Below are positions 56,860-64,000 of a stretch of 64,000 nt of DNA, in pieces. Below the pieces are notes generated by a model, which saw nothing but the letters and a program-made list of their open reading frames with translations, did no database searches and was not told the DNA's origin. The translations under genes and the position numbers were made by a program. Source of the stretch: Fredinandcohnia onubensis (lineage in GTDB: Bacteria; Bacillota; Bacilli; Bacillales; Bacillaceae_L); assembly GCF_031181385.1 (NCBI RefSeq), contig NZ_JAPSKV010000009.1:62001-126000 (forward strand). The letters are read 5' to 3'. Within the stretch, counting starts at the first letter, position 1. The number at the start of each line of letters is the position of its first letter.

Positions 56860-57996
56860 TTACTTTAATTTATTTAATTGATCACCAATTACTTCTCCAA
56901 GTTGAAAACCAGTTGATTCTTCTTGTTGTTGGTATTTGCTATAGTCTTCTTCAACGTTTTCTTCTAGTTCTTTCATGCTTAATGAAATACGTTTTTCGGA
57001 TTGATTTAGTTCAAGGATCTTCACTTTTACTTCTTGGCCTTCTTTTAATACCTCATGAGGAGTGCCGATGTGCTTAGAAGAAATTTGCGAAATATGAACA
57101 AGCCCTTCAACTCCAGGTAACACTTCAACAAAAGCACCAAAGGAAACAAGTCTTCTTACTGTTCCTTCAACTACATCGCCAATCGATAATTTTTCTGTGA
57201 TGCTTTCCCAAGGTCCAGGTAATGTTTCCTTCACTGATAACGAAATTCTTTCATTATCTCGGTCAACAGATAATACTTTAACCTTAATCACTTGACCTTC
57301 TGAAACAACATCGGAAGGCTTTGAGACATGCTCATGCGAAAGCTGAGAAATGTGTACAAGTCCATCAATACCGCCAATATCAACAAATGCGCCAAAATCT
57401 GTTAATCGCTGAACAGTACCTTCAAGAACAGCTCCAACTTGTAAAGAGTCTAAAACCTGTTGTTTTTTATTTTTTTGCTCTTCTTCAACTACAGCACGAT
57501 GTGATAAGATTACTCTATTTTTCTCACGGTCAAGCTCAACAACTTTAACGGTTAATGATTTGTCCTTGTAATCAGAGAAATCCTCTACAAAATAATTTTC
57601 AACTAAAGATGCTGGAATAAATCCTCTTACACCAAGGTCTACAACAAGTCCACCTTTTACAACATCTTTTACAACCGCTTCGAATACTTCACCTGAATTA
57701 TATTTTTGCTCTAAATCATCCCACGCTTTAGAAGCAAGTACAGCTTTTTTGGATAAAATTAAAGCTTCTTCCTCTACTTTTGTTACAGAAAGCTCTAATT
57801 CTTCTCCTTCTGATACAACATCACTAGCTTTTTCAACATGTAGGCTGGATAGCTCACTAATTGGGATAATGCCATCTAACTTACTGTTCTCAACTGATAC
57901 AAAAACTTGCTTCTCTTCAACCTTTGTAATCTTGCCAGTGATTACATCACCAACTTGTAACTCTTTGTACTCAACTTGGTTCATATCCTCTGCCAT
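56860..57996 (-). CDS. ypfD: S1-domain RNA-binding protein (30S S1 homolog, YpfD)
   Basis: 378 residues with four S1 domains, the last two typical (FGAFVDIGGIDGLVHISQLSHEHV and FGAFVEVLPGVEGLVHISQISSKH). Gram-positive S1 homologs are shorter than E. coli RpsA and in B. subtilis YpfD is not essential. ATG 57996 has GGAGGT 7 nt upstream. Confidence 0.92.
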   Translation of the reverse strand: MAEDMNQVEYKELQVGDVITGKITKVEEKQVFVSVENSKLDGIIPISELSSLHVEKASDVVSEGEELELSVTKVEEEALILSKKAVLASKAWDDLEQKYNSGEVFEAVVKDVVKGGLVVDLGVRGFIPASLVENYFVEDFSDYKDKSLTVKVVELDREKNRVILSHRAVVEEEQKNKKQQVLDSLQVGAVLEGTVQRLTDFGAFVDIGGIDGLVHISQLSHEHVSKPSDVVSEGQVIKVKVLSVDRDNERISLSVKETLPGPWESITEKLSIGDVVEGTVRRLVSFGAFVEVLPGVEGLVHISQISSKHIGTPHEVLKEGQEVKVKILELNQSEKRISLSMKELEENVEEDYSKYQQQEESTGFQLGEVIGDQLNKLK

Positions 57997-58300
57997 TCCA
58001 ATTACCTCCTTCAAAGTCCAACACGAAAAACAATGTATGTATAAATAATATCAAATGCGCCTTGGCGTATTTGCCCCCGATTTTTAGGCCCACAGGAAGT
58101 GGGTCATAAAGACGTTGCCACAGGATGTGGCGTTTTTAGTCTTTGATCTTACAGCTCGAAAAATTTCCTTTGAAAAATAGTGGCATCCGCCGGAGGCTAA
58201 CTTTATTAAGTAGAGGTATACCTCTACTTAATAAAGTTAAAAATATTCTTTTAATTAACTTCTAATAAATAGAGATATTTGTCAAGTATAAACTCTTAAT
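57997..58300. other. 304-nt intergenic region upstream of the S1-domain gene
   Basis: Most of it is repeat B copy 1 (58050-58239). About 50 nt on either side show no gene and no clear promoter. Confidence 0.6.
58050..58239 (+). repeat. repeat family B, copy 1 (full form)
   Basis: Four hairpins in order: CAAATGCGCC/GGCGTATTTG (58052-58073), CCCAC-AGGAA-GTGGG (58089-58103), GCCAC-AGGAT-GTGGC (58117-58131), and a perfect 42-nt palindrome (58198-58239). Between the last two lies TCGAAAAATTTCCTTTGAAA plus CATCCGCCGGAGGCT, shared with copy 2 at 23876-23917 in opposite orientation. Confidence 0.85.
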
Positions 58301-58882
58301 CTATTGATATTTTTCCTGTATTTCTCTTATAGAATCCATAATTTTATTGGTTACATCTTCTGGCGACGCCTTTTCCATTCTGAACTTTTCCATCAGAACT
58401 GGCTCACCGTATACAACCCTTAATTTACCAAACAGTTTATAAGGTCCTAAGATTGCACACGGTACAACTACACAATCAGTTCGAAGTGCAAAAAAGCCAA
58501 CTCCCGTTAAACCTTTTCCAAGCTTTCCATCCTTACTCCTTGTTCCTTCAGGGAAAATACCTAACACATTCCCTTCTTTTAGCACTTTTAAGGCTGTTCT
58601 TAGTGCTTCACGATCACTCATCCCACGCTTTACTGGGAATGCATTTATTTTTGGTAAAATCGCACCTAATACTGGTACGTTAAATAATTCCTCTTTTGCC
58701 ATAAAGTAAATATGTCTTGGAGAAGTAACTCCGACTACAGGTGGGTCTAAATTGTCGATATGATTCGAACAAATTAAGACCCCACCTTCCTTAGGTATAT
58801 TCTCCTTACCAATTACTTCAATACGGTAAAGAGGCTTGATGATTGCTCCAACTAGTCCTCTTGCAAAGGGATAAAGATTCAT
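58301..58882 (-). CDS. plsC: 1-acyl-sn-glycerol-3-phosphate acyltransferase (PlsC family)
   Basis: Lysophosphatidic acid acyltransferase of phospholipid synthesis. CSNHIDNLDPPVVG (HX4D), FPEGTRSKDGKLGKG (glycerol-3-phosphate binding) and PVLGAILPKINAFPVKRG. 193 residues from ATG 58882; TTG 58891 would overlap the ribosome site. Follows cmk directly; many Bacillaceae keep this pair though B. subtilis does not. Confidence 0.93.
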   Translation of the reverse strand: MNLYPFARGLVGAIIKPLYRIEVIGKENIPKEGGVLICSNHIDNLDPPVVGVTSPRHIYFMAKEELFNVPVLGAILPKINAFPVKRGMSDREALRTALKVLKEGNVLGIFPEGTRSKDGKLGKGLTGVGFFALRTDCVVVPCAILGPYKLFGKLRVVYGEPVLMEKFRMEKASPEDVTNKIMDSIREIQEKYQ

Positions 58883-58887
58883 TCCAT

Positions 58888-59559
58888 TCAAATCCTTTCC
58901 TTCACAACATCCATAATCTTTGCAACAACCTCTTCGATGCCTAATGATGTTGTATCAATTTCGATCGCATCTTCTGCTTTTCGTAATGGAGCAACCTCTC
59001 GTTCTGAATCTAGTTTATCTCTTTGTGCAATTTCCAACTTTAGTTGTTCTAAATCCGACTGAAATCCTTTCGAAAGGTTTTCTTGGTGGCGACGTTCTGC
59101 TCTTTCATCAACAGAAGCGAGAAGGAATATTTTCACTTCTGCATCTGGAAGCACATGAGTCCCGATATCCCTTCCATCCATCACGACTCCACCGGACTTA
59201 GCAAAGCTTTGTTGGCGTCTTACCATATCTTCCCGAACTTTACGATGCTTAGAAACAATAGAAACTGAATTTGTTACATCATGCTCACGAATTTTTTCGG
59301 TTACATCATTATTATCAATAAAAACAAGCTGACCATTTTCGCTAGGTCTTAATTCTATATTTGCGTTTTGAAGAGCATCAAGAATTTGTTCTTCACTTTC
59401 TAAATCTAAGGATAATTGCAATGCTTTGTAGGTTAATGCACGGTACATTGCACCTGTATCAACATATATGTAAGATAATTCTTTTGCAATAATTTTTGCA
59501 ACAGTACTTTTTCCAGCAGCTGCTGGTCCGTCTATTGCGATTGAAATCTTCTTGTCCAT
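58888..59559 (-). CDS. cmk: cytidylate kinase
   Basis: CMP/dCMP kinase. [14 protein letters not shown] (P-loop), [31 protein letters not shown] and [10 protein letters not shown]. 223 residues. Confidence 0.97.
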   Translation of the reverse strand: MDKKISIAIDGPAAAGKSTVAKIIAKELSYIYVDTGAMYRALTYKALQLSLDLESEEQILDALQNANIELRPSENGQLVFIDNNDVTEKIREHDVTNSVSIVSKHRKVREDMVRRQQSFAKSGGVVMDGRDIGTHVLPDAEVKIFLLASVDERAERRHQENLSKGFQSDLEQLKLEIAQRDKLDSEREVAPLRKAEDAIEIDTTSLGIEEVVAKIMDVVKERI

Positions 59560-59679
59560 AAACTAAGTATGCCTCCTGTTAGTAACGCTCTAAAAAGGTC
59601 CTTTTACCTTGATAAACAAATAAGCTTGTTCTCTAAAGCTTATTATATTTATTCATTAGAACAGTATTCCTACTTACGA

Positions 59680-59704
59680 AAAAATGCAGGGAATCCCTGC
59701 ATTT
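59680..59704 (-). terminator. terminator of ypfB
   Basis: ATGCAGGG-AT-TCCCTGCAT followed by TTTTTCG on the minus strand. Confidence 0.9.
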
Positions 59705-59709
59705 ATATT

Positions 59710-59892
59710 TTAATTGTTATTTAATAATGTTTCAATGGTTTTAGTCGTGTCTGATTTATCGACACCTTCATATTCAATCATTCTCGTGATGTATGGAGTC
59801 AACGGGCTATATAAAATAATAGCCTGTGCAACAAGTAGAAAGATAAATTGAATAATAGCAAGCTTGATTAAAATACGTTCAAAATTTTTCAT
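59710..59892 (-). CDS. ypfB: YpfB, DUF5359 small membrane protein
   Basis: 60 residues with one span (LAIIQFIFLLVAQAIILY) and an acidic C-terminal tail. Position between ypfA and cmk matches ypfB. Function unknown. Confidence 0.82.
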   Translation of the reverse strand: MKNFERILIKLAIIQFIFLLVAQAIILYSPLTPYITRMIEYEGVDKSDTTKTIETLLNNN

Positions 59893-59965
59893 TCCATACC
59901 AGCCCTAAACCAAGTTTTTACTACTAGTATGCTAATGTAACGCTTTTTTTATTCTGAAAAGCGTG

Positions 59966-60643
59966 CTAACCTTTGAATTCGCTAGAATGTATGCCTTTTT
60001 TCTTTAACAATAATTGTCTTTGAAAACAAAACTTAATTAACTGTTGCCGAGCAGACTCTGTAACGTCCACAAATTTAATTGACGCTTTTTTTCTTTCTCC
60101 GTTTTTCCCTTCAACAATACGGATTACTTTACATTTAAAGGATACGTAATGATATTCGTCAGGAAGGGTTGGAAAGACAAAATATGTGTTTATATCTGCT
60201 CCAGGATTAAGGCTTTTCGAAGAAGGTAGAATGATTGAGGCACCACCAGCACTAATATCATGAGTAATTGTAACAAATGGCTGAAACTCCCCGTTCATGC
60301 TGTGGATTGCAACATCTACTGGTGTTTCTATACGTACATATTCTCGTCGTTGAATCTTAAACATTTGATCGTCACCCGGAAATGAAAGAACAATCATAGG
60401 GATATTTTGTTTAACCCTGCCTAGTACTGAAGTATCAAAAAAATAAGCCGAAGTACTATCTCCCGCTACAAAAGCCTTTAACATTGTTCCATTTAATAAA
60501 TAAACTGTTTTCCCTGTTTTCGTATTAACAGGATAGTCAATATAGAGCTTGTGTTCATTTCTTTCAACAACCCTGCACCTATATTTTTCACCATTTGGAT
60601 TAGTGGTTGGTTCAAGGTTTATCATATCCCCAATTTTCAACAC
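59966..60643 (-). CDS. ypfA: YcgR/PilZ c-di-GMP-binding flagellar brake protein (DgrA/MotI)
   Basis: N-terminal YcgR-like domain (1-95) and a PilZ domain with the c-di-GMP motif RREYVR (near residue 100) and DISAGGASI. In B. subtilis the protein inhibits the flagellar stator when c-di-GMP is bound. GTG 60643 or the adjacent TTG 60640 may be the start; AAAGAGTGA lies upstream. 225 residues. Confidence 0.92.
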   Translation of the reverse strand: MLKIGDMINLEPTTNPNGEKYRCRVVERNEHKLYIDYPVNTKTGKTVYLLNGTMLKAFVAGDSTSAYFFDTSVLGRVKQNIPMIVLSFPGDDQMFKIQRREYVRIETPVDVAIHSMNGEFQPFVTITHDISAGGASIILPSSKSLNPGADINTYFVFPTLPDEYHYVSFKCKVIRIVEGKNGERKKASIKFVDVTESARQQLIKFCFQRQLLLKKKGIHSSEFKG

Positions 60644-60701
60644 GGACGTTCACTCTTTCTAAAACATTCTGTATATTAATTAAACCACGAATAAATAGAA
60701 A

Positions 60702-60814
60702 AGCACAAGTACCTTGTTCAGCCCCGACAAGCGTAAGAAAAGCCGGCGAGAAGGATGCCTTTTATCCTTCTTGACGGATTGGCTTATGACCTCGAGGGGC
60801 TAGGTGCTTGTGCT
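60702..60814. repeat. repeat type C: 113-nt imperfect inverted repeat
   Basis: Outer arms AGCACAAG..ACC/GGT..CTTGTGCT, then CAGCCCC/GGGGCTA, AGCC..GAGAAGGAT / ATCCTTCTT..GGCT toward the centre. It lies between ypfA and ypeB. Only one copy is in the window. It could form one long hairpin in RNA. Confidence 0.75.
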
Positions 60815-60822
60815 AGCCAATA

Positions 60823-60850
60823 AAAAAAGGAAAGCAAATTTGCTTTCCTA
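60823..60850 (-). terminator. terminator of sleB-ypeB
   Basis: AGGAAAGCAAATTTGCTTTCCT palindrome followed by TTTTTTTATT on the minus strand. Confidence 0.92.
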
Positions 60851-60860
60851 TTTCGAACGT

Positions 60861-62216
60861 CTAAGATTTGTTTAACCCTTTATAGACTGGCTCAGCATTT
60901 TTTAGCTTTTCAACTTTTTCTTCAAATCCATTTTCAGCATTGATAAAGATTCGGTACGTATCATTATTAATGGTACCTAAGAACTCATAGCAAAGGACAT
61001 CTTGGTCTAGATCATTTGTTATGATAGCTAGACGATCTTCCATTATTTCAAGATTCGGGTTAATATGTTTCTTCGCTTCTTCTATTGATATTTTTGGCTT
61101 CCCAGCGGTTTTTATCTTGCCAGCCATTAAATAATCTCTTGCCGTAAATCCGATAATGTTTCCATCATCAAGTGCTACTTTCATTTTAATGGAATCTGAA
61201 TACATTCTTACACCATTAATAGAGGAAACGAAATTAAATACTCCAATGTTATCATATTGAGCACTTTCAAATAGCTCTAAGTTTTCGAATTTATTCTCTT
61301 TTAAAAATTTCTGAGCTCGGTTATATGCATCATTTAGACTGATTGCACTTTTTGCAACTTCACGGTTACGAATGATCCAAATCGGAACTCCACCCTTTTT
61401 CGTAATATCCATGAACGTATTTACTTTTGATTTTGGATCATTTATTTCTAGGCTATAAAATCCATTTTGTGATCCCTCACCATTTTCAGTAACTTTCATT
61501 TCAATGTTCCCTTTTAACCCTAGGAACTTTTTTGCGACTTCTTTTGCTTGTTCTTCATTAATTTCTGGTCCTTCTAAATCAGGAAATTTCTCACCATCTT
61601 TTTTCGTTGATGTAAGCGTGACACCAAACTCACTCTCAGAGTAAGCAGCCACATTTTTTTCGACGGTTTTAAGACCATCAATAATGGTGTTATCAGCCTG
61701 TTTTTCACCTGAAGCAAGCGCTAATTCAACATCCATCCAGCGAAGGTTATTCTCCATAACTAGATGTTGGACAGTCCGGAGCTCCTTTTGGATATCCTCT
61801 GAATTTTTATAGAGCTGTTGAAGTGTATTGTATTCTTTTTCAGACAATGGCTCTTTTGATAGGTCACGTACTGCTGTACGATAACTAAAATCCCCGATAT
61901 TACTTAGAAACTCTTCCGTTTTATTAAAAGGCATTAGAGACAATGGTAGTTGTCCTACATCTGAATGTGCCTCTGACGTAAGTCTCCACACATCTGCAAG
62001 TGTTGGAGAAAGTGAACTTTGTGAATTCATTGCAAGTGTTGTTCCAATTTTGTCGTGTAAAAGGTCGATATGATAGGTTAAATTATGAAACGCTCGTTGG
62101 TAGTTATTTTCTGCTTGTATTAGAATGGCATTTTTCTCTTGGTGCTCTTTATAGCCCCAATAGCCTGTTCCAATAATCCCTATTGTAAGTACTGTAATTA
62201 ATATTCCTCTTAGCAA
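60861..62216 (-). CDS. ypeB: germination protein YpeB
   Basis: Stabilises and localises SleB in the spore integument. 451 residues: N-terminal anchor (LRGILITVLTIGIIGTGYW), a helical region and three PepSY-like repeats in the C-terminal half (for example INEEQAKEVAKKFLGLKG and ISLNDAYNRAQKFLKEN). Follows sleB by 18 nt, as in other spore formers. Confidence 0.95.
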   Translation of the reverse strand: MLRGILITVLTIGIIGTGYWGYKEHQEKNAILIQAENNYQRAFHNLTYHIDLLHDKIGTTLAMNSQSSLSPTLADVWRLTSEAHSDVGQLPLSLMPFNKTEEFLSNIGDFSYRTAVRDLSKEPLSEKEYNTLQQLYKNSEDIQKELRTVQHLVMENNLRWMDVELALASGEKQADNTIIDGLKTVEKNVAAYSESEFGVTLTSTKKDGEKFPDLEGPEINEEQAKEVAKKFLGLKGNIEMKVTENGEGSQNGFYSLEINDPKSKVNTFMDITKKGGVPIWIIRNREVAKSAISLNDAYNRAQKFLKENKFENLELFESAQYDNIGVFNFVSSINGVRMYSDSIKMKVALDDGNIIGFTARDYLMAGKIKTAGKPKISIEEAKKHINPNLEIMEDRLAIITNDLDQDVLCYEFLGTINNDTYRIFINAENGFEEKVEKLKNAEPVYKGLNKS

Positions 62217-62234
62217 ATTGTCTCACCTTCCATT

Positions 62235-63338
62235 CTAATTACAGAATATGTGCTTTCCGATTCTCTTAATTTGCGGTCGACCCCAAATCCACTTACTTGT
62301 TGCTGTATCTGGATTAAAGTAATAGGTCGCACCACCTGTCGGATCCCAACCATTTATCGCATCAATTACTGCTTTTTTTGCCTGCTCATTCGGCGTCAAC
62401 CAAATTTGCCCATCCGCTACCGCCGTAAACGCAAGTGGTTCAAAAATAACACCAGATACTGTATCCGGGAAAGTCGGGCTATCCAGACGATTTAAAATCA
62501 CTGCTGCAATTGCTACTTGTCCAACATATGGCTCTCCACGAGCTTCTCCATAAACAGCATTTGCAAGGAGCTGAATATCATTTTGTGAAAATCCACCCGG
62601 CATATTCACTGCTGTTGGTCCTTGTGATTGTTGTACCTCTTCCTTCTGTTCAACCTTTGCTTGTTGTTTAGCTGGTTGTTTCGGTTTAGCTTGAGGCTGT
62701 TGAGCCTGACCAGCTTGGCCCTGCTGCCCTTGTGGTTGTTTTGGCTGAGCTTGAGGCTGCTGTTGCTGTTGCGCTGGTTGCTTTGCTTGCGGTTGCTGTT
62801 GTGCTGGAGCTTTAGCCTTCGGTTGTTGTGCTTGGCCCTGGCCTGCCTGTGGTTGTTTTTGCTCCGCTGTAAATTGCTTTTCTATATCAGTTCTCCTTGC
62901 CTCTGCCGCAGTTTTTGCTTTTTGGATATTTGCTTCAGATGGAGCGGACTGGATGCTCCACGGAACGCCCCCATAGTGGGTAAAACGATTCCCTTTACGC
63001 AAATTATTATATACAAATTGCTTATTATATTTTGTAAAGCGGTTTATCATGGCTTTCGTTTTGTCACCAACAAGCCCATCCACTTCTTCTAGCCCGAAAG
63101 CCTTTTGGAAGTTACGAACAGCCCAATACGTACTCCATCCATATACTCCATCAATCGTTCCGTGGTAATAACCGTTATACTGAAGTCTTGATTGCAATTC
63201 AATTACATCGTCACCTGTTGCACCACGTTGAATAATCTGTTCTGAAAAAGCATGAACATTATAGTTAGTTCCGCCGATGAACACACTGACAAACATGATA
63301 AGGACGATGGGGAACATCAAATATTTTTTGAAGCTCAT
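62235..63338 (-). CDS. sleB: spore cortex-lytic enzyme SleB
   Basis: Lytic transglycosylase of the spore cortex, active in germination. Signal peptide (about 1-30), peptidoglycan-binding domain with RGATGDDVIELQSRLQYNGYY (about 35-95), a long Pro/Gln/Ala/Lys linker (about 155-245), and a Hydrolase_2 catalytic domain (NAVYGEARGEPYVGQVAIAA with the catalytic glutamate, TYYFNPDTATSKW). ATG 63338 has GGAGG 9 nt upstream. 367 residues, longer than B. subtilis (about 305) because of the linker. Confidence 0.96.
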   Translation of the reverse strand: MSFKKYLMFPIVLIMFVSVFIGGTNYNVHAFSEQIIQRGATGDDVIELQSRLQYNGYYHGTIDGVYGWSTYWAVRNFQKAFGLEEVDGLVGDKTKAMINRFTKYNKQFVYNNLRKGNRFTHYGGVPWSIQSAPSEANIQKAKTAAEARRTDIEKQFTAEQKQPQAGQGQAQQPKAKAPAQQQPQAKQPAQQQQQPQAQPKQPQGQQGQAGQAQQPQAKPKQPAKQQAKVEQKEEVQQSQGPTAVNMPGGFSQNDIQLLANAVYGEARGEPYVGQVAIAAVILNRLDSPTFPDTVSGVIFEPLAFTAVADGQIWLTPNEQAKKAVIDAINGWDPTGGATYYFNPDTATSKWIWGRPQIKRIGKHIFCN

Positions 63339-63438
63339 GATCAATTACCTCCCTAACCATTTTCTATATATACTTACAAGTATTTTCTGTAGAGATTGGT
63401 ATTTTATTCAGATTTTATATTTGATTAAAAATGAACAT

Positions 63439-63468
63439 AAAAAATAACCTGCCTTAGCGACAAGTTAT
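63439..63468 (-). terminator. terminator of prsW
   Basis: AACTTGTC and GGCAGGTT pair with three wobble pairs on the minus strand, followed by ATTTTTTAT. Confidence 0.75.
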
Positions 63469-64000
63469 CTATACATTTGGTTTTGCTATTTTTACTTTTC
63501 GTAATCCAAACCACCATAAAAACAACATAAATGGAATCATCATATAAATCCACTTTTTTAATGATAAAAGTATGTAATCGTACATCCCATGTAACAGAAA
63601 TGGAAATAGGAAGGATATCAAAATCCATTTTCGCTTTTCATTAGGAGAAAATTTAGCTTTTCCAAGATAAAATCCCATAATCACACCGAACAATGCGTGA
63701 CTTGATACTGGTAAAAGGGCTCGACCTACAGCTAAATGAACCCCATTCGCCAATAAATAAAGAATATTTTCTAAAGTTGCAAATCCTAACGACAGCGCCG
63801 CACCATAGACTATTCCGTCATATTGTTCGTCAAATTCAATATGCTGGTAAACGGTATAAAAAAGGATAAACCATTTAAAAAACTCTTCTAATAAAGCTAC
63901 CTTTAAGAACGCCTGTGAAAAGCTGTGCTTAAATACCTCTTCAACCCCTAAGACATATTGGATAAACATGATTGGAAATACCAATAAAGCACCAAAAATG
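63469..64000 (-). CDS. prsW: site-1 intramembrane-type protease PrsW, 5' end cut by window edge
   Basis: PrsW cleaves anti-sigma factor RsiW in B. subtilis. The visible C-terminal 176 residues include the conserved EEFFKW, the [26 protein letters not shown] block and the [21 protein letters not shown] block with the glutamate and histidine of the active site. The frame is open to the window end; about 43 N-terminal residues are missing. Confidence 0.95.
   Translation of the reverse strand, partial: IFGALLVFPIMFIQYVLGVEEVFKHSFSQAFLKVALLEEFFKWFILFYTVYQHIEFDEQYDGIVYGAALSLGFATLENILYLLANGVHLAVGRALLPVSSHALFGVIMGFYLGKAKFSPNEKRKWILISFLFPFLLHGMYDYILLSLKKWIYMMIPFMLFLWWFGLRKVKIAKPNV

Noticed and set aside
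62628-63092. Plus-strand 154-residue Leu/Arg-rich open frame
   Set aside because: It is the mirror of the low-complexity Pro/Gln linker of sleB, with no ribosome site and no natural composition.
63379-63410. Sigma-G promoter for sleB (TGAATA ... AATACTT)
   Set aside because: The boxes are 19-20 nt apart, too far for sigma-G, and the -10 is weak; expected by biology but not supported here.

Overview
The window is an AT-rich chromosomal segment from an endospore-forming member of the Bacillaceae. Gene order follows the Bacillus subtilis block prsW-sleB-ypeB ... spoIVA-hbs-folE-mtrB ... aro/trp ... qcrABC ... panBCD-dinG ... nth-ponA-recU almost gene for gene. The organism makes bacillithiol (bshA) and menaquinone (menG, hepS/T), uses TRAP (mtrB) to control tryptophan synthesis, and carries many sporulation or germination genes (spoIVA, sleB, ypeB, prsW, ypjB, seaA, ypzI). 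No rRNA, tRNA, CRISPR, prophage or transposase was seen. Nearly everything reads on the minus strand; only recU, ponA, the YitT-family gene and ypzI read on plus. Layout from 1 to 64000: (1) an edge-cut DUF2515 gene divergent from recU-ponA; (2) ypoC-nth-dnaD, asnS, aspB-ypmB-ypmA, then an unusual MBL/ComEC-like gene beside dinG; (3) panBCD behind a possible attenuator leader, then birA-cca-bshA-mgsA-dapB-mazG; (4) a YitT-family transporter, a membrane zinc peptidase, ypjB and ypjA; (5) the menaquinol:cytochrome c reductase qcrABC with ypiF, ypiB, ypiA and an amidohydrolase-like gene without metal ligands; (6) the aromatic supra-operon aroC-aroB-aroH-trpEDCFBA-hisC-tyrA-aroA with a readable TRAP leader; (7) cheR, ndk, hepT-menG-hepS, mtrB, folE, hbs; (8) spoIVA (sigma-E type promoter), yphF, yphE, gpsA, der, the YphA/SeaA(YIEGIA)/capping module and ypzI; (9) an S1-domain protein, plsC-like acyltransferase, cmk, ypfB, ypfA, ypeB-sleB and an edge-cut prsW. 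The genes cooperate most clearly in section 6. Chorismate made by the upstream aro genes is split between the trp branch, controlled by the TRAP leader, and the tyrosine/phenylalanine branch (aroH, tyrA, hisC). TRAP itself is encoded about 7 kb away next to folE. There is no trpG in the window. Items most worth a second look are two genes that keep the frame of a metal-dependent hydrolase but lack its metal ligands (9898-10752 and 29485-30423); a dispersed intergenic element present in two copies whose hairpins differ by compensating changes (23831-23963 and 58050-58239), with a related fragment in the asnS leader; a second repeat family with inverted ends, one copy sitting inside the pan operon; the structured panB leader; the absence of bshB1 from its usual place; and three successive 20-nt gene overlaps inside the trp operon.
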